Shown here: positions 28,365 through 58,139 of the stretch, in pieces | How the letters are laid out: each line of letters begins with the position of its first letter | Numbering within the stretch: the first letter of the stretch is position 1 | Notes under the pieces: model-generated | The model's input: only the letters and a program-made list of their open reading frames with translations | What the model was told of the DNA's origin: nothing | Databases searched by the model: none | Source: Nannobrachium achirus | Taxonomy: Eukaryota > Chordata > Actinopteri > Myctophiformes > Myctophidae | Direction of reading: 5' to 3' | Assembly (NCBI GenBank): GCA_963921795.1 | Contig: OY997659.1 | Coordinates: 25,318,149-25,382,148 of the forward strand | DNA: 64,000 nucleotides | Made by a program: the position numbers and the translations under genes

Positions 28365-31245
28365 ATGGATGACCAGAAGTCACTTGATACGCTCATGTTT
28401 CAATTAGGTAAGAGATGTCAGTTTGTCCCATTGCTAGCTTTAGCCAACACAAACTAAATTGGTTCGCTAGCTAATACATAGACCTATGTTGGAAAAAGCA
28501 CTCAAATGTTTTACTTAAGTAAAAGTATCAATAGGTCTACTGCAATGTAGAAATACTCTGTTTTACAAGTAGATATCCTGTATTCAAAATGTACTTGAGT
28601 AAAAGTACAAAAGTATTGGTATCAAAATGTACTTAAAGTACCAAAAGTAAAAGTGTTCATTATGCAGAATATGCCTATGTCCCATCTCAGGTTTTTAAAT
28701 GTATACAAAAATGCTCGAAATGTCTATAGCCTGTGGCTGCATGAAGTGGTTTATGTAGGTTTTGTAATAATAATCTACAAAGTAACTAGTAACTAAAGCT
28801 TTCAAATAAATGTAGTGGAGTAAAAGTACAATATTTGGATCCGAGATGTAGTGGAGTAGATGTAGTATTGAAAATTGGAAAATCAAGTAAAGTTCAAACA
28901 CCTCAAAACTGTAGCCTACTTAAGTACAGTACTTAAGTAAATGTACTTAGTTACTTTACAGTAATGCTAGCTAATACAGAGACTAACACATTTTTCTAAT
29001 TTCATCTGTTGTTTCTCAATGGTCTTGTATAGCTCTTCAAACTCGAGAGTTTGCTCAGAAGAAGGATGAGATAAACCAACAAATTAAAAGTAAGTCAAGA
29101 CACCTGTCTGTGTCCACATGTAGATTTTGACTGTGAATGATTGACAGTAGAATACACAACAACATGAACCCTAGCATCTCTATTTAGAATGATTGTTGAA
29201 AATAGTAGATCTACAAGCTTACAACTTGCAGTAACATTATCTCATCTGCATTCAATAACATGAACATCTTTACTTTATTTTTTATCAACAGTTAGCAGAG
29301 CTGACATAGCAGAGAAGAAATCCCACATTGAAACAACCAAAATAACTATCCAGAGACTTGACGGAGAAATCACTGCAAAACAAAAATCTGTGAAACATAT
29401 CAAAGACAATACAAAAAGGTATGGATTTGTAACTTCAAAGAAGGTAGACGCAATGCAAGGACGGTTGTAATATTTTAAGTATGCTGTAGTTGTTTGTTAA
29501 TAACAGTATATCACTTGATATCTGCCCAGCATGAAGGCAACGAACAGCCTACTTCTTCAGTATGAGAAGACACTGAAGGCAGAACTAGACACACGTCGGG
29601 ACAACTATAACCAACTCTTGTAAGTTCAGTGGTGGCTGGGTGAAATGTTATATTTGGACATGAAATTAAGTTAATTGAGTGGACTGTTTTCCGTTTGAAC
29701 CAAAACAGGTGCGTGCACGAAGAGCGGCTTGCAAGCTACAAGAAAGAGTTCCAGAAACACAAGGAACTTTACTACCAGAAACCCCTTGCTAAAAAGCTCC
29801 TCACAATAAAGGCTGAAAATGAGGAAATTGAGAGTCGCATTAAGGATCTTGAAAATGAAATGACAATGAAGCAGAAAGAGATGGCAAATATAATTGGTAA
29901 TACACTTTATGTTATACTATCCTAATAATTTACATAATGGTGTTTCAAGATTCATTGCGCTTAACACAAAGCTCATTTAACTTCTGACTGTGCAGGTCAA
30001 GCAGTGAATTCTTCTTCCACTGGGAACACACCAGAGAGGTATGCTTTTGAGAACACTGAATGAAATCATGGGGGTGAAAACCTAGCCTTGTGTTGCCAGA
30101 CTATATCACACTGCGTGTGACCGGTAGGGGGAATGAGTGTCTGGCAACGCAAGGCTAGTGAAAACCTACCTTGAGCTGTACTCTATATTTCTGTAATTAA
30201 CTCTGTTTTCCTTTAGTGCCTCTGGCCAGCTGACCGTGACAGAGACGGAGAAGCAGTTAGATAATCCGACAGAGGACATTAATTCTTCCATAGACATTGC
30301 CTCTATTCATCTCAGCCACACAAAGGTATTCGGTCAGCATTCGGTTAATATTGTATCCAGAAGATTTGTTCCCATCCTCTAGCATTGTGTTTATAAGTGC
30401 CTTCTTTGGTTCACTTTGAACAGAATTTGCAGGATGTTCACAACTTGTCTGGGGAAGTTAACACAGGAGAGACCCAGGAGAGAAACATGGAAGAGGATTC
30501 TCCTCCTTACCCTCCTGCACCACAAGAAGAAAGACATGAACTGTGGTCTATTCAAGAGTCAGCTGGTATGTACCATCTTTAGTAAGTTGGACATGAATTT
30601 AATAGACATAGCTTCCCATATTTGTTTTGATGTGTTGTGCATAAGTCTATTTTCCAGGCAACTTTACAGTTAGAGTCCTTTTATTCCTTCAGAACAATTG
30701 CAGCGCTCAGAGCAGATGCCAAGTGCCCATCAGGACCAGGGTTGTGGGACAGTGGATCAGGTCTTGTACTTGTTTGTTGATTAACTGTAAATTCAGATAG
30801 AGCTTAATTTAGTTTGAAGTCATTTCAGAGAGTCAGATAACTATAGTGAGTTAACCTTTCCCGTAACACTATCCCTTGTTTGCTGATACTGTTTTCTGGA
30901 GGCATTTCCTCTCCCAGGGTAAATGTTCTCTCAAGATGTTCTCTTGATCAGGAGGAACATTCCACCATGTCAGAGATAGAGGATGCAGGGGACAAAGGGA
31001 CAGAGGAGAGAGTCACTGTGGAAGAGGAGCAGATGGAGTTTTCTACAGAGGAGGAAAAGGATGCAGTGTTTCCTCCGTCTACACCTCCAAGTGTCAATTC
31101 TCAGACCCCGCCGACAAGAATGAAAGTTGTGCCCTCAACTCCGACCTTTTCACTCAAGTAAGGCCTTTGTGTTTGTGTTGCTTATAGGTACAGTAAGCTA
31201 CAGTAATACAACTCAGCCAGGGGGGACATGAATGCCAGTCACTAA

Positions 31246-31283
<38 letters not shown>

Positions 31284-32224
31284 TACTCAATTTAGCAGTA
31301 GCCCTGGCAGCTCGCAAGGTGAAGGGACCTCTGATTCCAAGTCTCCTGCTTTCTCCATGCTATTCTCCATGAACCCTGATGCCAGCACCACAAGCTTCTC
31401 TGGATTTGGGTTTGACATGGGTTCTGCACAGGAGGAGGTGAGGAAAAGATCTGATCAGTTTTCAATTTAATAACACATTTTGTACTAATTGCGTACCGGT
31501 AGGTGAGATTGTTCTGATATATGTATACTGTAACTGTTTCCTTACAGGAGTCACCGTTCACTTTCACCAGCTCATATTTCAGCGACAAGGTACCATACAT
31601 TTCTAACATTATAACTTAACTTAATTTCTTGGTTGTTCTTTTTCTTCCGTTTGTTCGTCTAGTGTTATGTATCTGAAGTCAGTGTTTATCTCTTTTTTTC
31701 AGAAATCTTCTGAATCCAAATCCCCACGTGGTAAATATGCAAATACTATAGCATTTTAATATAGCAAATTATAGATATCATTGCTGTCATGCAGAAACCT
31801 CTCATCTCCATATTTAGTAACTACTTTGTAAGTGTCACACAAAAGGAGTGAAAATAGCCGATGTACAAGTTCACAAGATGCATTGTGGACTTCATCTGCT
31901 ATTTTCACTATTTTAATGTATTTAAAATAATAAAAAAGGACGTTTTGGACATGAAAGGTTTCCACCCGACAGCGACGATAAAACAAATGCTAACTCTGAT
32001 GTACTGTATGATGTGTTTCAGGGTTCCTCTTCGACCAAACAGAGAGATCTGAAGATGGTTTCCAGTTCTCTTTTGCTTCCAAGAGTCCTGAGGACCAAAC
32101 AGAGAGATCTGAAGATGATTTCCAGTTCTCTTTTGCTTCCAAGAGTCCTGAGGCAGCTGTAGGCAGAAAAGAAAAGCCTGCTGGAGATGCTTTCCCATTT
32201 TCATTCAACTTTGGCAAGTTTTAG
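28365..32224 (+). CDS. six6os1: SIX6OS1-like coiled-coil protein (putative synaptonemal complex component)
   Basis: Fourteen coding exons with closed phase: 28365-28407, 29033-29089, 29292-29418, 29530-29619, 29709-29896, 29996-30038, 30217-30325, 30424-30565, 30693-30760, 30952-31157, 31296-31437, 31548-31589, 31703-31730, 32022-32224. They total 1488 nt, 495 aa. Residues 1-170 are a long charged coiled coil. The segment YKKEFQKHKELYYQKPLAKK, followed by an ENEEIESRI-type helix, is what recalls SIX6OS1 (human C14orf39, 587 aa). In mouse that protein binds SYCE1 in the synaptonemal-complex central element during meiosis. The middle is acidic and low in complexity. The C-terminus is rich in Phe-Ser/Phe-Gly (SPAFSMLFSM, FQFSFASKSPE twice, FPFSFNFGKF), again like SIX6OS1. 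The final exon carries a fresh 60-bp tandem duplication. The family call rests on remembered similarity; another coiled-coil protein is possible, but that it is a real gene is well supported. Confidence 0.6.
28484..28965. mobile_element. AGTAAAAGTA-rich non-autonomous element
   Basis: Inverted ends TTTACTTAAGTAAAAGTA (near 28510) and TACTTAAGTAAATGTACTT (near 28930), with ACTTGAGTAAAAGTA inside, a sequence type very common in teleosts. It is flanked by an 18-bp direct repeat with one mismatch (28466-28483 and 28966-28983). It lies in the first intron of the six6os1-like gene. Confidence 0.6.
31249..31282. repeat. (TG)n microsatellite
   Basis: TG run 14 bp upstream of the acceptor at 31294-31295. 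It may lie close to the branch-point region of that intron. Confidence 0.95.
31784..31975. mobile_element. Putative TIR element carrying a hairpin module
   Basis: The ends GCTGTC...AGAAACCT (left) and AGGTTTCC...GACAGC (right) are inverted. The palindromic module occupies 31847-31912. No target duplication was confirmed. Confidence 0.45.
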
Positions 32225-32850
32225 GAAAAATATCTGAGAGAAAAAGAATCAATTTTTCTGCTTTGTAAGATGTTAGTTTCCTGTTCCCACAATCGTATTC
32301 ACTTTATTTAAAGACCAAATTTGAAATTGTTTGGGAAATTCCTCATAGGCTCCAGATAAGTTTTGTATTTGCCTTCACATAAATGAAAAGTGTTCTATTA
32401 ATTCTTTTGCCTTCACATGTGAATACCTATTTGTTGTCTGTAAATGAAAAAAAGGGTTCTATGTACTATATTGGTTTACTAAATACATTTCTGAAACGAT
32501 CCAACTTTGGCATGTTTTAGGAAAAATATCTGGCAGAAAAAAATACAAATTTTCTGCTTTGTAAGATGTTAGTTTGCTGTTCCCACAATTGTATTCACTT
32601 TATTTGAAGACAGTATTCACTTTATTTAAAGACCAAAAAAAGATCAAAATTGTTTGGGAAATTTCTCATAGGCTCCAGATAAGTTTTGTGTTTGCCTTTA
32701 CATATTAATACCCATTTGTTGTCTTTAAATGAAAAGTGTTCTATTTATTCTTTTGCCTTCACATATTAATACCTATTTGTTGTCTGTAAATGAAAAAAAG
32801 GGTTCTATGTACTATATTGGTTTACAAAATAAATTTCTGAAACCTTTGCA
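32225..32850 (+). other. six6os1: 3' UTR of six6os1-like gene with tandemly duplicated 3' end
   Basis: The segment from about 32206 (last codons plus UTR) is repeated with an offset of 296 bp from 32502. The second copy still shows the final codons as an out-of-use relic followed by TAG. A poly(A) signal AATAAA lies at 32829-32834. A minus-strand AATAAA for the convergent pfkl lies at about 32859-32864. Confidence 0.6.
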
Positions 32851-33544
32851 CACAAGTTTTTATTTTAGACATACATGCAGTAGTATTCAAATATATAAGG
32901 ACATAACATTCACATTACTTCTAAGAAAACCCCCACAAGGTTTTGTAGGGACAGTGTCATAATATTAGACTTAGAGGTAATTGCACATACAATGTAATAA
33001 ACTGCATATTTGTGAAATATATTGTTCAGTTTGTAATAATTAGAAAAATGATGGCACTGGTGCTTCTATCGCAAGCAATATAATTATTTGAAATGTACAT
33101 TTCAGAGAACTGGTTCCAAAACATGAGCTGCAATAAGTTCTGACTGTCAACTATCAAGGATGTTCTGCATCAATTGACACTGACAGCTCCAGCTAATCTC
33201 TTACTTCGTAGATACATTGCCATTGAGACACATATAGATTTCCATTACCTTAAAACAACACAAACCTACCTAAATAAATGTATTTAGATTAATTATCTTG
33301 GATTTCAATTTACAGATTAATTTATACAATAAAATGTATTCAATCTTGGGCTAATGTCCACATTATTACATTTAAATAATTAGCTTTATCTTTGTCCAAC
33401 AACTAAAGTGATTCAGTTCAGTGCTCTAAAATGCCATTAATCTCTCAGGTACACATAATACAGTATATGCACAAACCAAATAAAACACAGCAGGAAGGGG
33501 CTGATCGATAAGGGCTATTTAAGGAGAACATAGTTCCTGAATGT

Positions 33545-51860
<18,316 letters not shown>

Positions 51861-52225
51861 TTCGATCACGCAGCTATAGCTGTATCTGAACTAGTAAATT
51901 AGTTGTTGGCAATATTTATTTAATAGCTTCTAAATTGGAACAGAAGAGCGAGATGCATCTGCTTCCTTGTTGGGAGCAATACCACTTTCTGGAACTGGCT
52001 CCTCCTCCTCCTCCTCCTCCTCCGATCCAATTTCTTCCTCCAAAAGATTACGCGCTTATGCAATAATATGCAACACAGAGGCTTCCAAATGCTGATCTGC
52101 TACGTTGTATGCATCCACTATAACAATGTATAATTCGGCTATTACGTGCAATTACTGTCATGAACGGTACTTTTTTCTATTGCAAACTCCTAATAAATTC
52201 TTCAATCAATCAATCAATAACATTT

Positions 52226-52265
<40 letters not shown>
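52226..52265. repeat. (TTG)n microsatellite
   Basis: GTT trinucleotide run of about 40 bp following the ATCA tail. Confidence 0.95.
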
Positions 52266-52429
52266 GTAGTAGTAGGATAGTGGTTCGCGCGGAGTTGAGT
52301 TCGAACCCCCCCAGCTGCGATTATTCCTACTGTAGGAGACGGTGTCGCATAAATTAGAAGGCTCGGCTTGTGATTGGCTGGAGTGGAGGTCTGGAGTGCT
52401 CGGCTGTGGGCCACAGCCTGTGGCCACTA

Positions 52430-52590
52430 TGCCTAAACCTAACCCAAAAGCCAAAACCCTAACCCAGTAAAAGTAAAACTATGCCTAACCCTAACCCTAA
52501 CCTCAGTAAAACTATGCCTAACCCTAACCCAAACCCTAACCTCAGTAAAACTATGCCTAAACCTAACCCAAACCCTAGTCCCTAAACCTC
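52430..52590. repeat. Degenerate telomere-like array
   Basis: CCTAACCCTAACCTCAGTAA-type units, related to the longer array at 53395-53780. Confidence 0.8.
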
Positions 52591-52599
52591 AGTAAAAGT

Positions 52600-53390
52600 C
52601 AACTCTCCTGGATTCTCCTGGACTCTCCTGGATTTCCCAGGAGTCTCCTGGATTTTGACCCCATCTCCTGGCATGCTCCTGGATTGGCAAATCTCCTGGA
52701 TTTCTCCTGGATTTTGTATCAAACTCCCAAAATTCACCAGAACACAGGAAATTACATCTACTATGTTAATTTTCTTCTGGGGGAGGACCCCCAGACCCCC
52801 CGCTTTAGGGGTGGGGGCAATGCATGCAAGAAAGATCATACAGATATTCACTTAAGTAATGACTTAAAGATGAGAAGTCATTATTAAAGATGTCCTTTGC
52901 TTCAGTCATCAAATCTGTACACCTAAATTTGGCAGTTTAGGCTGAAATTGTACCCATGCTAGTAAAGCAAGCCTGATAAAAGTATCAAACATGCACAAAA
53001 TTCACCACAACACAGGAGATTAAATCTACTATGTTAAAAAAATTCTGGGGGAGGACCCCCAGACCCCCCGCTTTAGGGGTGGGGGCAATTCATGCAAGAT
53101 CATACAGATATTCACTTAAGTAATGACTTACAGATGAGACATCATTATTAAAGATGTCTTACTTTGCTGCAGTCATCAAATCTGTACACCTACATTTGGT
53201 ATTTTAGGCTGAAATTGTACACATGCTAGTAAAGTAATCCTGATAAATGTATCAAACATGCACACAATTCAACAGAACACAGGAAAATATATCTATTAAT
53301 ACGTTTTAGGGAGAGCACCCCCCAGACCCTGGTTGGGGAGTTCCGCGCACCCCCAAAAAAATAAATCTCCTGGATTCTGACAGTCCAATG
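52600..53390. repeat. Tandem repeat of about 268 bp, two and a half copies
   Basis: CTGGGGGAGGACCCCCAGAC occurs at 52777 and 53045 (offset 268), with a decayed third copy near 53310. The intervening unit, with TTCACTTAAGTAATGACTTA, is also repeated. Confidence 0.85.
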
Positions 53391-53394
53391 TTGA

Positions 53395-53780
53395 CACCCC
53401 TCGTAAAACTATGCCTAACCCTAACCTCAGTAAAACTATGCCTAACTCTAACCCTAACCTCAGTAAAACTATGCCTAACTCTAACCCTAACTTCAGTAAA
53501 ATATATGTCTAACTTTAACCCTAACCTCATTAAAACTATGACTATCTCTAACCCTAACCTCAGTAAAACTATGCCTAACTCTAACCCCAACCCTAACTTC
53601 AGTAAAACTATGCCTAACTCTAACCCTAAACCAAACCCTAACCTCAGTAAAACTATGCCTAACTCTAACCCTAACTTCAGTAAAACTATGCCTAACTCTA
53701 ACCCTAACCCAAACCCTAACCTCAGTAAAACTATGCCTAACTCTAACCCTAACTTCAGTAAAACTATGCCTAACTCTATG
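53395..53780. repeat. Minisatellite of about 33 bp with telomere-like core
   Basis: About ten units of CTCAGTAAAACTATGCCTAA followed by a CTAACCCTAA core. Open frames on both strands through it are repeat artefacts. Confidence 0.9.
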
Positions 53781-54119
53781 TGAACTTGTAGATCTGTAGG
53801 CCTGTATAAAACAGACTGAGAGGAAGACACCCTCCTTTCCTGACCTGATTATCTCTAGCCTGACACTCAATCATCCTGAATTCTCATTTCGTTTCACTCC
53901 ATTATTCAGCGATTCAGGGGCTGGAGCCAGGCTAGATTATCTCTTTTGCCCAGGTGTCAGGTAACAACACCTCAGGTGATCAATGCCAGTCTTTTCTGGC
54001 TTTGGGAGACACTCACTTTATGTTTACAAATAAGAAGCCAATCTAGTATAATTTAAAAAATATATACTGTAATTCAGCGTTGTTTCTCTTAAGAAAACAG
54101 ACAGAGACCACAGGGTGTT

Positions 54120-57100
54120 TGGTACAGTACATCAGCGTTTATTCCATGCAGTTGTTTGCTCTGATTTTATTCTCCCGGATAACCCTTGCACTGTACACAG
54201 AATAATACAGGACGTTGTCAGGATTGGTTGATCATAATGCCATTCAAGAGGAGAAGGAATTGGAAATATGAGTGACAAAGAAACAGATGTTTGGTATAGG
54301 AAAAAGCAAAAATTATGTTCTACAGTTAGAGTTACTTGCACAGAAACTCAAGTAATTGGTATTTTGGTTAAGAATAGGGGCAGATCACTGCAGAATGGAC
54401 AGAACCTGTATTATACATGTCTCCGGGCATGAAGTCATATTCCGTTCAGAGACTGCCTTATAGCCTAGCTATATCAAGACATAATCCTAAGGAAAACTTG
54501 GTGTTGCTGTGCATAATTAAGCCAGCAAGATCCAAACCTGATGTCTAATGATATCAAAGAGAAGTTCTACACAATATTTTAATTGATGAGTTGTCAGGAT
54601 GTAAGACAAATAAAAGACAAAAGAAAAGACCCCAAAACACGTTTAAAAGATAATATGACCAGATCAATGCTGTGATTATGCCTTTTTATGCTTCACAATA
54701 CTGTCCACTTCCTATATCCATTTGTTGTGCTTTCTTTTCATAATACTTATCATGAGAACTAACCCGAGACATAACATTTCTAAAGCTGCCTGAAATTAAA
54801 AACAACACTAAACATGCCCAGTCATTCCATAATAAATTAATTCCATAATCATGTAGACCAGCTACAAAAAAAAAAGAAAAAAAAAAGACTCAAAATAATT
54901 TAAAACTTTACAACAATCATACCTCACGGGATATATGCCAGAAAGACAATGCTGTTAACAGCTTGGTCTAATTCCCAGTAATTACATTACACTAGATTAT
55001 AACATTTCACTCGTAAACATGAGAAGGTTGAACATGGACAGACCCTCAGGTGTATTCAGTGCCAGTGGGAAGCATCTCCACCCAGCTTTGAAGCAAATGT
55101 TTACTGCCTTCCCACAGACCTTCAAAAATGAACCCAGCTTTTATGAATCACACCCCAAATGCAACGTTCAATACTGATGAAATAACAGACAAGGATAATT
55201 TAAATATAGCTTGCTACTTATTGACAGCCAGTTGGCCAGTCAGCAACAAGAGGCCCCAAGCTTGTCGTAAGATACGTTTGGAGAAGACAGAAAATCAAGT
55301 CACATGACATTTACAGATGCTTATATACAGGAGAGAGGCTAACACTGAGATGAGGTCATTGAAAACCAAGAGCGGACTAGTTGCTCTGTGGCCTTGTCTC
55401 TGGCTTATATTCCTTACATTGAATTACAGCCAACTCCACACACTTCAATTATGACATGTATACGTTTGACATTAACTTGTTAACTTCAACCCTGACTTGC
55501 TATTCTAACTACAAAATGATCTAGATTGATGACAAACACTGGGACAAGGAAAAATACCTTATAGCTTCCAAAGATGCAGTATCCCCTTTCAAATATGACA
55601 AGATAAAAGTAATATTGCAAGGGTTCCATGAACACAGTGCTCAACACAGTGTACACAGTGCTCAACACAGTGTTCATGTCACTGGCTGAGGATAGAAGGA
55701 ATGAAATCATTACATTTACACAAAACAAGGCAAAACAATTCACTGTAGCTGTCGCCATCTAGAGGAGATTGATATATTGCTCCTACTCTCATTCAGCAAC
55801 TTAAACCTGAGCATCAATGTAGGAAAAGGCAAGTTCACAGAAAATAGGACAGTTTAAAAATATAGGTATGCATAAGCTAATAGCCATAAATTGTTGTCTT
55901 TTGTCACTAGTCACTCTGTGTTGTGTCCAGCCAGCTAGACACCTCTTGTCCTGAGCAAGCAATCCTTCACCTGAGCATTAAGCTATGTTATTGCTGTTCA
56001 TTCACTACAACACAGGAATCAATTAGGTGCCTGTACTTTTGACATTGCTTTTTACTGAACGGTGCAATTAGTACCTTGCCACAAACACACAACTCTATCG
56101 TACAGTATTGCCCTGCTAGAAAATTGAAATGGGAGAGTGTTGGGCCGAATGTTTTTTTGTTTTAGTTGTATTTATTTTTACAAAAAAGGATACTGCACCA
56201 TAATGGCAACTAAAACGCTCTACTCTGCTACATAACATTAATGTCTATTACCACAATAAAGGGTTGAAGAACAAGGCTATCCTTAAGACATTTTTATATA
56301 CCTGCATGGTCCATAATAATATCCCACTCAAAAACATTCAAACACACAATTGGTCCAGTCTGGTTTCTCACAGTTCTAGAGCAATCCTGAGATGAGACTT
56401 GAAACCGTCACAGTCATGTGAAGAGGAAAGGCTTCATAATCATAAATACTGACATTTGATCTGCTCATGACATCTGATTAATGATGATGATCATGTCGGT
56501 ATTTCTCTTATAAGGACTTGGAACCTGGGAGAGTAGCCTAATGTCTCTCTTTATTTATTTTCCTTATTGTGAGCTGGGTCTGTGTCTCCTCTCCTCTAAG
56601 TAGGTTGTCCACTCATGCAGTCGTCTGGCAGCCTTTGCACACACGCGCCAAATCAGACATGCTAGGATGGTTCAGCTGGAATCCTGATGACTAGATGCAT
56701 AACGTGGTTGACCAACACAGGGGAGATGGGCTGGGAGGGTCGGGGTGGATGAGACAGGCTGTTCATGCTGGTGTTTGGACTTTTTGAACGGTGCAAGCGC
56801 TCCCATGCTTGACTGAGTGTGTATGTCCCTATGTATGTCTCTATGTTTGCAGTATACTCATACGCCTTGTATGAGTAGCAACAGCTGCAATACCACTGGG
56901 TGACCAAGTGGCGCTGTTGAGCAGCCTTGACATTAATGGACAACAGAAGAATTCATATAGTTTAACACTGCTCAAAGGCACCGCTCACTTCACACTGGGT
57001 GTGATTTTCTCCCTGGTATACTACTAGCCAGGGCAGGGAGCACGTTTTGGGGGTTTGTACTGTAAACTCATGATAAAGCAATTCATTCATTTTGTTGTAA

Positions 57101-57753
57101 TCAAAGAGTGCTGGTTAGTGGGCGGATGGGTGGGTAGGGGGGGATTGATCTAATGCCTTGAAAATCTCACAAACGCCCACAACCTTTCTTTTGACCAACA
57201 TCAGAATACTTTTTATGATACCCTAAGTATGGGTCAGTCACCTGAGAGACCAGCGCTTACTGATAAGACATGTTTGACACGCACCATAAGGACATCACTG
57301 GTGTCCATCTTCACTGATCCTTCACCTCCTCGTCATTCGTCATCTTCATCATCATCATCTTCCTTCTCAATGTCTCACCGCCACACAGTCAGCCCAGGCT
57401 CAGTTTTGTGTCTTTTGTTGTTTTGTTCGTTTGTATTTTGTTAGTCTCAGAGAATGTACAGAGTTCCTGATTTTCCCTCAAAACCCGGACAAAAATAAAT
57501 TATGAATGTAACACGATCTACTGTACAATATCATTCAAAAGGGAATCCCTGCCTTTTGGGTTGCCTGGACGCTGGGTTGAAAATGGGGGTGGGTGGTGAC
57601 AAGAACAGGGTTGGATCTAAGAGCGACTGCATGATGTTTTTGCCGTGGGAAGCGTTGTTTACAGTGTGGTCCTCTTATTGCTGTGGTCCCTGTAGGGCTG
57701 AGTGGGTTACGATAGCCTCCAGGCAAAGAGAGAGTAGAGCCCACAGGTGTCAT
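54120..57753 (-). other. map3k13: Probable long 3' UTR of map3k13
   Basis: The 3.6 kb downstream of the map3k13 stop lacks coding exons and is much poorer in recognisable repeats than the DNA on either side, as expected for a long 3' UTR. Minus-strand AATAAA signals occur at 54138-54143, near 56171 and near 56550, so alternative ends are possible. Inferred from position and composition only. Confidence 0.4.
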
Positions 57754-58058
57754 TCACCATGAGGATGGGGCCCCCTGTTTGTTGTTCCTAATAGTGGCAT
57801 CAGAGCATTCTGCTTCTGAAGAGTCACAATCAGAGTCACCAAACTGTAGTGGATTCTGTGGGGAACACAGTCGAAAAGACAGACATATTAGTACAGTATG
57901 AATTCAGTGTTACAGATCAAACTAATGATAAAAAATAAATTTCATTCAACATTCTCATTCAAGGCAAGAGTAAATAAATATCAGAGAACACAATGTTTTA
58001 GGAATATGGAAAATACTTAGCTGAGATAAACATTGAGGGGTGTTGAAGAGTAGCGTTA

Positions 58059-58139
<81 letters not shown>

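Larger units (their letters stand above)
51861..54119. other. Intergenic region upstream of pfkl
   Basis: No coding exon seen. It contains a CTC run (52000-52023), the ATCA-tailed retroposon end (52157-52218), a (TTG)n run, a triplicated 268-bp repeat and a telomere-like array. The pfkl promoter must lie near 51.9-52.1 kb; I could not assign specific sites. Confidence 0.5.

Noticed and set aside
53306..53870. Open frames on both strands with repeated RHSFTEVRV or KTMPNSNPN
   Set aside because: Artefacts of the telomere-like minisatellite of about 33 bp.
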